A stretch of 64,000 nt of DNA from Trebonia sp036276115 (lineage in GTDB: Bacteria; Actinomycetota; Actinomycetes; Streptosporangiales; Streptosporangiaceae): the NCBI GenBank assembly GCA_036276115.1, contig DATBEM010000045.1, positions 1-64,000 on the forward strand. The letters are read 5' to 3'. The notes beneath the pieces were generated by a model. That model searched no databases. It was not told the DNA's origin and saw only the letters and a list, made by a program, of their open reading frames with translations. A program made the translations under genes and the position numbers. Shown here piece by piece: positions 49,666 to 58,511 of the stretch. The first letter of the stretch is position 1. Every line of letters starts with the position of its first letter.

Positions 49666-50418
49666 ATGCCACAGCGAATCGCCGTCGTGACCGGGTCTGC
49701 CCGGGGCATCGGGGCGGGCACCGCCCGGCGGCTGGCGGCCGACGGGATGGCCGTCGCGGTCCTGGACCTGCAGGAGGAGGCCGGCGCGCAGACCGTCGCC
49801 GCCATCGAGGCGGCCGGGGGCACGGCGATCGCGGTGGGCGCCGACGTGAGCGACGCCGGCCAGGTGCAGGCGGCCATCGAGCAGGTTGTCGCCCGCCTCG
49901 GCGAGCCGACCGTCCTGGTCAACAACGCCGGCGTGACCCGTGACAACCTGCTGTTCAAGATGTCGGAGGCCGACTGGGACACCGTCATCGGCATCCACCT
50001 CAAGGGCACGTTCCTGATGTCGCGGGCCGTCCAGCAGTACATGGTCGCGGCCAAGTGGGGCCGCATCGTCAACCTGTCGTCCTCGTCCGCCGTCGGCAAC
50101 CGCGGCCAGGTCAACTACTCCGCCGCCAAGGCCGGCCTGCAGGGCATGACCAAGACGCTGGCGATCGAGCTGGGCAAGTTCGGCATCACCGTCAACGCGG
50201 TCGCGCCGGGCTTCGTCGCCACCGACATGACCGCCGCCACCGCCGCCCGCCTGGGCATGTCGTTCGAGGACTTCAAGCAGGCGGCGGCCAGCCAGATCCC
50301 GGTCGCCCGGGTCGGCGAGGTCGAGGACATCGCCGCGGTGATCTCCTTCTTCGCCCGGGAGGAGGCCGGGTTCGTGACCGGCCAGGTCCTGTACGCGACC
50401 GGCGGCCCGGTGAGCTGA
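49666..50418 (+). CDS. fabG: 3-oxoacyl-ACP reductase-type short-chain dehydrogenase
   Basis: 250 residues: the NAD(P) motif TGSARGIGAGTARRLAADGM, NNAG (LVNNAGVTRDNLLFK), the catalytic Ser in NLSSSSAVGN and YSAAKAG for the Tyr-Lys pair, with PGFVATDMT. This is a complete FabG-like SDR that reduces 3-oxoacyl thioesters. AAGGAG lies 7 nt before ATG 49666. Followed by two acyl-CoA dehydrogenases, it may serve fatty-acid or polyketide modification rather than core synthesis. A terminator hairpin lies right after it. Confidence 0.88.
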   Translation: MPQRIAVVTGSARGIGAGTARRLAADGMAVAVLDLQEEAGAQTVAAIEAAGGTAIAVGADVSDAGQVQAAIEQVVARLGEPTVLVNNAGVTRDNLLFKMSEADWDTVIGIHLKGTFLMSRAVQQYMVAAKWGRIVNLSSSSAVGNRGQVNYSAAKAGLQGMTKTLAIELGKFGITVNAVAPGFVATDMTAATAARLGMSFEDFKQAAASQIPVARVGEVEDIAAVISFFAREEAGFVTGQVLYATGGPVS

Positions 50419-50425
50419 AAGGCCC

Positions 50426-50450
50426 GCCGCCCCGGTGCACCCGGGGCGGC
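50426..50450 (+). terminator. Hairpin after fabG
   Basis: GCCGCCCCGG pairs perfectly with CCGGGGCGGC across TGCAC, 8 bp after the fabG stop. It separates fabG from the dehydrogenase genes. Confidence 0.7.
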
Positions 50451-50470
50451 CGGGCTGACACAATGGGACT

Positions 50471-51727
50471 GTGCCCGATGAAGACGCAGTGCTCAACGAA
50501 GACACGGGGCTCAACGAAGACACGGGGCTCAACGGCGAGACTGAGCTGGCCGCCGACGGCGAGCTGCGCACGCGGGTGCGCGCGTTCCTCGCCGCGCACC
50601 CCCCGGGCCAGGTGGCTCGCCCGGACTTCCTGAACGCCCGCTTCGACGCGGGCCTGGCCTACGTCCACTACCCGCCGGGCGCCGGCGGGCTCGGCCTGCC
50701 GCGCCCGCTCCAGCCGGTCCTCGACGACCTGCTCGCGCAGGCGGGGGCGCCCGACATCGACGTGCGGGCGAACGTGATCGGGCTGGGCATGGCCGCGCCG
50801 ACGATCATCGCCTGCGCCTCGCCCGACCAGCGGTCGCGGTGGCTGCGCCCGCTGTGGACCGGGGCCGAGGTCTGGTGCCAGCTGTTCTCCGAGCCCGGCG
50901 CCGGCAGTGACCTGGCCGCGCTCGCCACCCGGGCGGTCCGCGACGGCGATGACTGGGTGGTGACCGGGCAGAAGGTCTGGACGTCGCTCGCTCACCACGC
51001 CGACCGGGCCCTCCTGCTGGCCCGGACCGACCCCGGCGTCCCCAAGCACGCCGGCCTGACCTACTTCGCGCTGGACATGCGCGCGCCCGGGGTCGAGGTC
51101 CGGCCGCTGCGCCAGCTGACCGGCGAGGCCGAGTTCAACGAGGTGTTCATCACCGGGGCGCGGATCCCCGATGCCGACCGGATCGGCGCGGTCGGCGACG
51201 GCTGGAAGGTCGCCATGGCAACGCTGATGAACGAGCGCGTCGCGATCGGCTCGTCCCGCGCGGTGCCCCGCGAGGAGGGCGCCATCGGCTACGCGGCCGA
51301 CGCCTGGCGCCGCCAGCCCGGCGCCCGCACCCACGAGCTGCACCAGCGGCTGCTGGCGCTCTGGGCCCGGGCCGAGATCGCCCGGCTAGCGGGGGAGCGG
51401 CTGCGCCAGCAGATCGCCGCTGGCCACCCCGGCCCCGAAGGCTCGGCCGGCAAGCTGGTGTTCGCGCTGCTGAACCAGGAGATCTCCGGCTGGGAGGTCG
51501 AGTTCGCGGGGGCCGAGGGCCTGCGCTACGACGACTGGTCCATGCGCCGCGACGATTCCAGCGACGTCGCCCGCGGCCCCGGCTACCGCTACCTGCGGGC
51601 CAAGGGCAACTCGATCGAGGGCGGCACCTCCGAGATCTTGCGCAACATCATCGCCGAGCGGGTGCTGGGCCTGCCGCCCGAGCCGCGCGCCGACAAGGAC
51701 ATCGCCTGGAAGGACCTGCCCCGGTGA
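50471..51727 (+). CDS. Acyl-CoA dehydrogenase, subunit 1
   Basis: 418 residues: CQLFSEPGAGSDLAALATRA for the FAD/substrate signature, WVVTGQKVWTSLAHHADRAL and the C-terminal GGTSEILRNIIAERVLGLP. The catalytic Glu position is not obvious by eye. The N-terminus carries repeated NEDTGL hexads from an 18-bp repeat (50484-50537). GTG 50471 starts it; its stop overlaps the second dehydrogenase (GTGA). Adjacent unequal ACAD pairs in actinobacteria are often heteromeric enzymes acting on sterol or polyketide-like CoA esters; the substrate is unknown. Confidence 0.9.
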   Translation: MPDEDAVLNEDTGLNEDTGLNGETELAADGELRTRVRAFLAAHPPGQVARPDFLNARFDAGLAYVHYPPGAGGLGLPRPLQPVLDDLLAQAGAPDIDVRANVIGLGMAAPTIIACASPDQRSRWLRPLWTGAEVWCQLFSEPGAGSDLAALATRAVRDGDDWVVTGQKVWTSLAHHADRALLLARTDPGVPKHAGLTYFALDMRAPGVEVRPLRQLTGEAEFNEVFITGARIPDADRIGAVGDGWKVAMATLMNERVAIGSSRAVPREEGAIGYAADAWRRQPGARTHELHQRLLALWARAEIARLAGERLRQQIAAGHPGPEGSAGKLVFALLNQEISGWEVEFAGAEGLRYDDWSMRRDDSSDVARGPGYRYLRAKGNSIEGGTSEILRNIIAERVLGLPPEPRADKDIAWKDLPR

Positions 51728-53058
51728 CCACCGTCGACCTGCAGTACTCCGACGCCGAGCAGTCGCTCGCGGGTGCCCTGGACGACCTGCTGGCGTCCCG
51801 GGCGGGCGCCGGGGCGCTCATCGCCCGCACCGAGCAGCCCGAGACCGCCGACCTGGCCCTGTGGAAGTCGGTGGCGACCGGCATCGGGGTCGCCGGCCTG
51901 CTGGTCCCGGAGGAGCTCGGCGGCGCCGGCGCCTCCTACCGGGAGCTGGCGGCGGCCGCCGAGCGGCTCGGCGCGCACCTCGCGCCGGTTCCCTACCTGG
52001 GCAGCGCCGGCGTCGCCACCGCGGTCGCGCTGGCGGCGGCGCGGTCGGCCGCGGCCGAGGATGCCGCGGCGCCGCCGGGCGGCAGCGCCGCCGCGCGGAT
52101 GCTGGCCGCCAAGATGCGCGCCCTGTCCGGCGACAATGCCCCCGCGAGGGCCGGGAGCCAGTCAGCGCGGCCGGCCGCTACCGCCGGGGCCGCCGCCAGC
52201 CTGCTGCGCCAGCTCGCGGCGGGCAGCGCGACCGCCGCGCTCGCCCTCCCGGCCTCGGCTGGCCCGGGCGCCATCGCGCCCGGCGCGCTCTCATCGGACG
52301 CGGTCGCGTCCCGGGCGGCATTCCCGGCCGGGGCCCGGCTGGGCGCGCCCCAGCCCGGCGACAGCGCTGGGGGGACCTTCCGGCTGCGGGGCACCATCGC
52401 CTCGGTCGCCGACGCGCTGGCGGCCGACGTGCTGCTGGTGCCGGCCGAGGGCGTGCCGAACGCGCTGTACCTGGTGGACGCGGCCGCCCCCGGTGTCCAC
52501 CGGGCGCCGGTGACATCGCTGGACATGACCCGCCAGCTGTGCGACCTCTCGTTCGACGGGGCGCCCGCCCGGCCGCTGGTGACCGGGGCGGCCGCGTTCG
52601 CCGCGGTGGAGGCGGGCCTGGTGGCCGGGGCGGTGATCATCGCCGCCGAGCAGCTCGGGGTGGCCCAGCGGGCGCTGGACATGACGGTCGCCTACGTCAA
52701 GGAGCGCCGCCAGTTCGCCCGCCCGGTCGGCTCGTTCCAGGCCCTCAAGCACCGCCTGGCCGACCTGTGGGCGACGATCGCCCAGGCCCGGGCCGCCGCC
52801 CGGTACGCGGCGGCGTGCCTGGCGGCCGGCGACCCGGACACGGCGGTCGCGGTGGCGCTGGCCAAGTCGGCCTGCTGCGACGCCGCCGTCGCCGCCGCCC
52901 AGGAGTGCGTGCAGCTGCACGGCGGGATCGGGTTCACCTGGGAGCACCCGGCGCACCTGTACCTCAAGCGCGCGAAGGCCGCCTCGGTGGCGTTCGGGAC
53001 GCCCGGCGCCCACCGCGCGGCCCTCGCGGGCCTCGTCAGCCTGCCCGCGCCGCGGTGA
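51724..53058 (+). CDS. Acyl-CoA dehydrogenase, subunit 2
   Basis: 444 residues: N-terminal helical domain (GIGVAGLLVPEELGGAGASY), then a Gly/Ala/Ser-rich insertion (about 105-205) not seen in ordinary members, and the C-terminal helical domain (VAYVKERRQFARPVGSFQAL, CVQLHGGIGFTWEHPAHLYL). The arginine and HGG motifs needed for FAD contact are present. It is coupled to subunit 1 by GTGA overlap, supporting a heteromeric enzyme. Confidence 0.9.
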   Translation: MTTVDLQYSDAEQSLAGALDDLLASRAGAGALIARTEQPETADLALWKSVATGIGVAGLLVPEELGGAGASYRELAAAAERLGAHLAPVPYLGSAGVATAVALAAARSAAAEDAAAPPGGSAAARMLAAKMRALSGDNAPARAGSQSARPAATAGAAASLLRQLAAGSATAALALPASAGPGAIAPGALSSDAVASRAAFPAGARLGAPQPGDSAGGTFRLRGTIASVADALAADVLLVPAEGVPNALYLVDAAAPGVHRAPVTSLDMTRQLCDLSFDGAPARPLVTGAAAFAAVEAGLVAGAVIIAAEQLGVAQRALDMTVAYVKERRQFARPVGSFQALKHRLADLWATIAQARAAARYAAACLAAGDPDTAVAVALAKSACCDAAVAAAQECVQLHGGIGFTWEHPAHLYLKRAKAASVAFGTPGAHRAALAGLVSLPAPR

Positions 53059-53121
53059 CCCGCAGGCCCGGGTGACCCGCAGGCCCGGGGCGACGCTGCC
53101 CCCGGTGACCGGGGGCACTGC

Positions 53122-53712
53122 CTAGCGCTCGCGCCGTGGCGGGGCGCCCTCGTCGGTGGCGGACTGTCGCTGCGGGGGCGTCCGCGCGGTCCACTGGACC
53201 CCAGGATCGTCAGTGCTTGTCTCCATGTCAGCTTTCTCCGCGCCGGGCGGTCGGGTCGGGGGATGCCCGGCGGGCCCTCGCGGAAGGGATGAGGGGTCCG
53301 CCGGGACTGGCTCCGCGTGCCGGGGGCTGGGCACCGGGGTCGAGTCGTCCCTGGTGGCCGCCGTGTCAGATCCTGCCGTGTCAGATCCTGTTGCGTCAGG
53401 TCCTGTCGTGTCAGATCCTGTCGTGTTAGACCGTGGTTCCGCAACCGCTTCCGGTGCAATGCCCGCCCCAGCGTGATCTCCGGCGGGCATCTGCGCTGTT
53501 TGCCCGGGGATGACCGTGCCCAGCGGGTCCCGCCGGGCGACGGCGCCCAGCTCGCTCCCGCCTCCCCGGTACCGCCGGCGTGGCGCCGGCCCCGGCCGCG
53601 GGGCAATGCCGACCACCATGATGAGCCAGAAGGCCAGGCCCGCCACCGCGACGACCGCGATGATCCACATCTCGCCCGTAGTGGCGGTTGTCCGTCCATC
53701 TGCCAGGTACAT
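53122..53712 (-). CDS. Small single-pass membrane protein with repeat tail
   Basis: 196 residues from ATG 53712 (GGGGAG upstream). A short N-terminus is followed by one membrane helix (about 14-37, MWIIAVVAVAGLAFWLIMVV) and a hydrophilic tail with five pentapeptides of the TGSDT type made by a 15-bp minisatellite. No family recognised; the tail is probably disordered and cytoplasmic. Confidence 0.72.
   Translation of the reverse strand: MYLADGRTTATTGEMWIIAVVAVAGLAFWLIMVVGIAPRPGPAPRRRYRGGGSELGAVARRDPLGTVIPGQTAQMPAGDHAGAGIAPEAVAEPRSNTTGSDTTGPDATGSDTAGSDTAATRDDSTPVPSPRHAEPVPADPSSLPRGPAGHPPTRPPGAEKADMETSTDDPGVQWTARTPPQRQSATDEGAPPRRER
53363..53437 (-). repeat. Five 15-bp units in the small membrane protein gene
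   Basis: GTGTCAGATCCTGTC and close variants repeat five times and encode Thr/Gly/Ser/Asp pentapeptides on the reverse strand. Confidence 0.92.
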
Positions 53713-53815
53713 TGTCGGCTCCCCTCAGCAGCACCATCTGCTGTATCGTCCCTACCCGGTCGCCGCTGCCCCGCACCGCGCGCCCTAACCGCCCCAAAAC
53801 GGAATGAATGACGAC

Positions 53816-54091
53816 ATGGCACTGCATCACGTCGAGCTCTGGGTCCCCGACCTCGCCGGCGGCCCGCACGAGCGCCGCCGCCCGGGCCTGAACCACCTGG
53901 CGTTCGCGATGAGCGCGGCCGGCCCGGCCAGCGCCCGGGCGCGGGTCGACGCGCTGGCCGCGGCGGCCCCGGGCCACGGCTAGGCCCCGCTGTTCCCCGG
54001 CCGCTACCCGCGGGCGGGCGGCCCCGGGCACTACGCCGCTTACCTGGAGAACCGGGACGGCTTCGAGGCTGAGGTCGTCGCGCACGGCTAG
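53816..54091 (+). pseudogene. Broken VOC/glyoxalase-family gene
   Basis: From ATG 53816 it reads MALHHVELWVPDLAGG, then directly RRRPGLNHLAFAM, so the middle of the domain (roughly 35 residues including a strand pair) is missing. After APGHG a TAG at 53981-53983 interrupts the frame where family members have Trp, and the frame continues APLFPGRYPRAGGPGHYAAY and DGFEAEVVAHG to a final stop. The internal deletion plus a nonsense change show it is no longer functional. Confidence 0.8.
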
Positions 54092-54114
54092 TCCCGTTAG
54101 TCCCGTTAATGCCG

Positions 54115-54208
54115 GAAACGTCCGCGAAACACGCGCACGCCCGCGGCCTGGGACGTTACCGGCCGCGTAACAAACGGGAAATCCAGCAGAAACCCGTGCA
54201 TGGGAAAC
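54115..54208 (+). promoter_or_regulatory. GlnR-like half-site cluster before the ammonium transporter
   Basis: GAAAC (54115), GAAAC (54126), GTTAC (54155), GTAAC (54167), GAAAT (54178), GAAAC (54189) and GAAAC (54204) occur here. Three consecutive sites (54167, 54178, 54189) are in exact 11-bp phase, as in GTnAC-n6-GAAAC GlnR boxes. GlnR activation of amt under nitrogen limitation is well known in actinomycetes. Confidence 0.6.
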
Positions 54209-54332
54209 ATAAACCGTTGCAGCAAGCAAGAATCGGCGCCGGCGGTGGGGCGAGCGTCCGCGACCCTGAGCGGGCCGTCCCTGCCTCCCGGGCGGTCCCT
54301 TTACTGGCGATCCCTGGAGGAGTGTAAATACT

Positions 54333-55760
54333 GTGAGTCCGTATCCATACTGGATGGTAGGGAGCGGTGACAACGCCTGGCAGCTGACGGCGGGAACGCT
54401 GGTCGGGCTTATGTCCATCCCTGCCCTCGCCGTGCTCTACGGCGGCCTGGTGCAAAAGAAGTGGATCATGAACACCATGATGATGGTGTTCACCACTTTC
54501 TGCATGGTTCTGATCGTCTGGGTTCTGTGGGGTTTCAAGCTCGGCTTTGGCACCCCGCTCATCAGCACCTTCATCGGTGACCCGCGCACCATCCTCGGCG
54601 CGAACGCCCTGACCGGCCAGGCGAGCATCCCGCTGGTGAACCCGGCCATGCCCACGTCGCTGTTCAAGAGCGGTACCGGCTTCAACATGCCCGGCGCCAC
54701 GATCGAGTACTTCCAGTTCGTGTTCGCGGCGATTACGCCGATCCTGTTCATCGGCAGCGTCCTGGGCCGCATCAGCTTCAAGGTCTGGCTGATCTTCGTC
54801 CCGCTGTGGATCACCTTCGCCTACTGCGTCAACGCCTTCCTCGTCTGGGGCGGTGGCTACTGGGCGGGCAAGGGCGCCCTGGACTTCTCCGGTGGCTACG
54901 TCATCCACCTCGCGGCCGGCACCTCCGGCTTCGTGGCCGCGGCGATCGTCGGCCCCCGGCTGAAGAAGGACCGGGACAAGGCCATCCCGAGCAACCTGAT
55001 GATGGTGGCGGTCGGCGCCGGCCTCTTGTGGCTCGGCTGGAACGGCTTCAACGGCGGTGACCCCTACTACGCGTCGACCGACGCCGCCGCCGCGGTCGTG
55101 AACACCAACCTCGCCACCGCCGTCGCCATGATGGTCTGGATCCTCATGGACTGGAACTTCTCCCGGGAGAAGAAGCCCACGTTCCTCGGCGGCCTCAACG
55201 GCATGATCTGCGGCCTGGTTGGCATCACCCCGTCCGCGGGCTACGTCAACGGCATGGGCGCGATCGTGATCGGCCTGGTCTGCCCGCTCGTCGTCTGGAT
55301 CGCCTGGTACACGCTGCCGAAGTACGTCTGGCCGTTCAACAAGGTGGACGACGCGCTCGGCGTGGTCTACACGCACGGCATCGCGGGCCTGCTCGGCGGC
55401 CTGCTGTGCGGTGTCCTGGCCGACCCGAACATGATCGTCTACTTCGGCCCGAAGGGCACCTCGACGGGGGCGTTCTCCGGCACCGGCCTCGCCTACGGCC
55501 ACCCGCACCAGCTCCTGGTCCAGTTCGAGACGGCGATCACGATCATCATCTGGGACGCCATCGTCACCGCCGTGATCTTGTACTTCATCAAGTACGTGCT
55601 CCGGCTGAAACTGCGCATGGACGACGACATCCTGGAGGTGGGCGACGTCGCGATCCACGGCGAGGAGGCGTTCCCGGACGGGGCGTTCCTGTCCTCGACG
55701 GCCACGGCCGAGGCCTCGCCCTCGACCGAGCAACCAGTCCGGGTATCGGCCGAGGAATGA
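54333..55760 (+). CDS. amt: Ammonium transporter
   Basis: 475 residues with eleven membrane helices. Typical Amt sequences are present: DNAWQLTAGTLVGLMSIPAL, LYGGLVQKKWIMNTMMMVFT, DFSGGYVIHLAAGTSGFVAA with the first pore His, and GVVYTHGIAGLLGGLLCGVL with the second. It conducts ammonium into the cell. GTG 54333 has GGAGGAG about 10 nt upstream. Unlike the common amt-glnK-glnD operon, no PII gene follows; a terminator hairpin ends the transcript. Probably GlnR-controlled. Confidence 0.95.
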   Translation: MSPYPYWMVGSGDNAWQLTAGTLVGLMSIPALAVLYGGLVQKKWIMNTMMMVFTTFCMVLIVWVLWGFKLGFGTPLISTFIGDPRTILGANALTGQASIPLVNPAMPTSLFKSGTGFNMPGATIEYFQFVFAAITPILFIGSVLGRISFKVWLIFVPLWITFAYCVNAFLVWGGGYWAGKGALDFSGGYVIHLAAGTSGFVAAAIVGPRLKKDRDKAIPSNLMMVAVGAGLLWLGWNGFNGGDPYYASTDAAAAVVNTNLATAVAMMVWILMDWNFSREKKPTFLGGLNGMICGLVGITPSAGYVNGMGAIVIGLVCPLVVWIAWYTLPKYVWPFNKVDDALGVVYTHGIAGLLGGLLCGVLADPNMIVYFGPKGTSTGAFSGTGLAYGHPHQLLVQFETAITIIIWDAIVTAVILYFIKYVLRLKLRMDDDILEVGDVAIHGEEAFPDGAFLSSTATAEASPSTEQPVRVSAEE

Positions 55761-55809
55761 CCGCGCCGCGCTCCCGCGCTCACGCGTGACCGGGGGCGCG
55801 GCGTAACCG

Positions 55810-55856
55810 GGGCCGCGCGTCCCGCCCACCCTCGCGGTGGCCGGGATGCGCGGCCC
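55810..55856 (+). terminator. Long hairpin after amt
   Basis: GGGCCGCGCGTCCCG (55810-55824) pairs with CGGGATGCGCGGCCC (55842-55856) with one G:T pair. An inner CCACC/GGTGG stem sits in the loop, and TTCG follows. Confidence 0.75.
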
Positions 55857-55905
55857 TTCGCATGGGCGACCTATGCTTATATCGACCCCTGGACATGGAT
55901 GGAGC

Positions 55906-56727
55906 ATGGTGAGACCTGTCGTTACGACCCGCACGCTGGTCACCCAGGACGGCGTGCCCATCGACGCCGTCCACCTCCCGGCCTCCGGCGGCCCGGCCGC
56001 GGGCGCTGCGTCGCTGGGGATCGTCATGGCCCACGGGTTCACCCAGTCGTGGCAGAACCCGCTCGTCTGGCGCATCGCCCAGCGGTTCAACGCCCACGCG
56101 GGCGTCGTTTGCTTCGACTTTCGCGGCCACGGCCGTTCCGGAGGCCTGTCGACGCTGGGCGACAAGGAGATCTACGACCTGGACGTGGCCGTCCGCTATG
56201 CCCGCGAGCTCGGCTACCAGCGGGTCGCCACGGCCGGGTTCTCCATGGGCGGCTCGGTCGTGCTGCGGCAGGGCGGGCTGCTCGGCGGGGTCGACGCGGT
56301 CGTGTCGGTCAGCGGCCCGGGCCACTGGTACTTCCGTGGCACCGAGGCGATGCGCAAGGTGCACTTCGCGGCCGAGCGGCGGCTGGGCCGCCTGTTCGCC
56401 CGCCAGGTCCTCAAGACCCGCATCGCCGCCGCCGGCTGGAACCCGGTGCCCATGCAGCCGGCCGAGGCAGCGGGCAGGATCTCCCCGGCCCCGGTGCTCA
56501 TCATCCACGGGGACCTGGACCCCTACTTCCCGCCCGACCACGGTCGCGAGCTCTACGACGGGGCCCGCGAGCCGAAGGAGATCTGGGAGCTGGCAGGCTT
56601 TGGCCACGCCGAGCGGGCCACCGACGACGCCCTCACCGACCGCATCGCCGCCTGGATGGCCGCCGCGGTCGGCACCTCCCGCGGCACTGCCCAGGGCGCG
56701 ACCGCGGCCGGCCAGGCGGCCGGGTAG
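55906..56727 (+). CDS. Alpha/beta hydrolase
   Basis: 273 residues from ATG 55906 (GGATGGAG upstream). The oxyanion region is MAHGFTQSWQNPLVW, the nucleophile elbow is GFSMGGSVV, the acid is in IIHGDLDPYFPPDHG and the His in GFGHAERATDD, a complete triad. Serine hydrolases of this type cleave esters or act as lipases/thioesterases; the substrate is unknown. It is monocistronic. Confidence 0.88.
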   Translation: MVRPVVTTRTLVTQDGVPIDAVHLPASGGPAAGAASLGIVMAHGFTQSWQNPLVWRIAQRFNAHAGVVCFDFRGHGRSGGLSTLGDKEIYDLDVAVRYARELGYQRVATAGFSMGGSVVLRQGGLLGGVDAVVSVSGPGHWYFRGTEAMRKVHFAAERRLGRLFARQVLKTRIAAAGWNPVPMQPAEAAGRISPAPVLIIHGDLDPYFPPDHGRELYDGAREPKEIWELAGFGHAERATDDALTDRIAAWMAAAVGTSRGTAQGATAAGQAAG

Positions 56728-56801
56728 GCCCTTTCCTCGTGCCCTTACCATTCAGGGGTTCAGGCGCCTGCGGCCACGCCGGCGCCCGGCCCGGGGCCTG
56801 C

Positions 56802-58241
56802 TTACCAGCTCGTCGCGACCGGCATCCCCTCGGTGTAGCCGGACGCGCTCTGCACGCCGATGACCGCGTTGCCCGCGAACGAGGGCAGGTCGCGCGCCCC
56901 GGCGTAGGTGCACGAGCTACGGACCCCGGCCACGATCATGTCGAGCAGGTCCTCCACGCCGGGCCGGGCCGGGTCCAGGTACATCCGGGCCGAGGAGATC
57001 CCCTCCTCGAAGAGGGCCTTGCGCGCCCGCTCGTAGGCCGAGTCGCCCGCTGAGCGAAGCCGTACCGCCCGGGCCGAGGCCATGCCGAAGCTCTCCTTGT
57101 ACAGCTTGCCGCCGGCGTCGCGGAACGCGTCGCCGGGTGACTCGAACGTCCCCGCGAACCACGAGCCGATCATCACGCTCGACGCCCCTGCCGCCAGGGC
57201 CAGGGCCACGTCGCGCGGGTAGCGGACCCCGCCGTCGGCCCAGGCGTGCGCGCCCAGCCGGGCCGCCTCGGTCGCGCACTCCACCACCGCCGAGAACTGC
57301 GGGCGGCCCACCCCGGTCATCATCCGGGTGGTGCACATGGCGCCCGGCCCGACGCCGACCTTGACGATGTCGGCTCCCGCCTCGACCAGGTCCGCCACCC
57401 CGGCCGCGGTCACGACGTTGCCCGCCACCACGGGGACCGCGGGCGACAGCGCCCGCACCGCCCGCAGCGCGGCGACCATCTTCTCCTGGTGCCCGTGGGC
57501 GGTGTCGACCACGAGGACGTCGGCCCCCGCGTCCAGCAGCAGCTTGGCCTTCCTGGCGACGTCGCCGTTCACCCCGACGGCCGCGCCGACCCGCAGCCGC
57601 CCCTGGCCGTCGACGGCGGGGGAGTACAAGGTGGCGCGCAGCGCCCCGGTCCGGGTCAGGATGCCGGCGCACTCCCCGCCGGGGGAGACCACTGGCGCGA
57701 GCCGGTGACGGCCCTCGTGCAGCAGGTCGAACGCCGCCGCCGGGGGCGTTCCGGCCGCCAGCGTGACCGGGTCGGCTGACATCACCGTGTGCAGCTGGGC
57801 GAACCGGTCCACCCCGGCGCAGTCGGCCTCGGTGACCACGCCGACCGGCGCCCGCTGGCCGTCGACCACCACGACCGCGCCGTGCGCCCGCTTGGGCAGC
57901 AGCGCCAGCGCGTCGCCGACGGTGTCGGTCGGGGACAGCGTGATCGCGGTGTCCACGACCAGGTCGCGCGTCTTCACCCAGGCGATCACGTCGGCGACCA
58001 CGTCGCCCGGGATGTCCTGCGGCAAGATGGCCAGGCCGCCCCGGCGGGCGATGGTCTCGGCCATCCGCCGCCCGGACACGGCGGTCATGTTCGCGGCGAT
58101 GACGGGGATAGTGGCCCCGCTGCCGTCCCGCGTCGAGAGGTCGACCTCCAGCCGGGAGCCGATCGAGGACCGGCTCGGGACCATGAAGACGTCGCTGTAA
58201 GTCAGATCAGTGGACGGGTCGACCCCGTGGAGAAAACGCAC
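56802..58241 (-). CDS. guaB1: GuaB1-type IMP dehydrogenase-related protein (GMP reductase)
   Basis: 479 residues. An IMPDH-like barrel holds two CBS domains (about 92-210); the flap region has GVGPGAMCTTRMMTGVGRPQ with the catalytic Cys and GVRYPRDVALALAAGASSVM for the phosphate site. Actinobacterial GuaB1 proteins, long annotated as IMPDH, act as GMP reductases (shown in mycobacteria), returning GMP to IMP. ATG 58241 opens it. The nearest downstream gene is convergent. Identification is confident at family level. Confidence 0.92.
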   Translation of the reverse strand: MRFLHGVDPSTDLTYSDVFMVPSRSSIGSRLEVDLSTRDGSGATIPVIAANMTAVSGRRMAETIARRGGLAILPQDIPGDVVADVIAWVKTRDLVVDTAITLSPTDTVGDALALLPKRAHGAVVVVDGQRAPVGVVTEADCAGVDRFAQLHTVMSADPVTLAAGTPPAAAFDLLHEGRHRLAPVVSPGGECAGILTRTGALRATLYSPAVDGQGRLRVGAAVGVNGDVARKAKLLLDAGADVLVVDTAHGHQEKMVAALRAVRALSPAVPVVAGNVVTAAGVADLVEAGADIVKVGVGPGAMCTTRMMTGVGRPQFSAVVECATEAARLGAHAWADGGVRYPRDVALALAAGASSVMIGSWFAGTFESPGDAFRDAGGKLYKESFGMASARAVRLRSAGDSAYERARKALFEEGISSARMYLDPARPGVEDLLDMIVAGVRSSCTYAGARDLPSFAGNAVIGVQSASGYTEGMPVATSW

Positions 58242-58395
58242 TGAATCTATGTTACCGCTGCGTCAGCCAGCCAACCTATCTCCCGGGGCTGGCGCGGTTG
58301 TGGAGGAGGGCGCCTCGCGCCGCCTGGACTGAGCCGGAGCGACCGAGGGAGGAGGGAGCGGAGGCGAGGGAAGGCGGCGCGCCGAAAGGCGCCCG

Positions 58396-58432
58396 GATCG
58401 GGGGCCTACGGGGGTCGCCCCCCGTAAAGAAG
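58396..58432 (+). repeat. G-run/C-run palindrome, intergenic copy
   Basis: ATCGGGGGCCTACGGGGG, then TCGCCCCCCGTA. It shares ATCGGGG...TACGGGGGTCGCCCCCCG with the copy at 63727-63760 and with the units inside the DUF2079 gene. Confidence 0.65.
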
Positions 58433-58511
58433 CAGCAAGCCCGAAGGCGGCTGCGCCGAGAGCGTGCCCGGGGCGATCCTCAGCCTTGCCCTGCGCCCCG
58501 TACCCCGGCCC

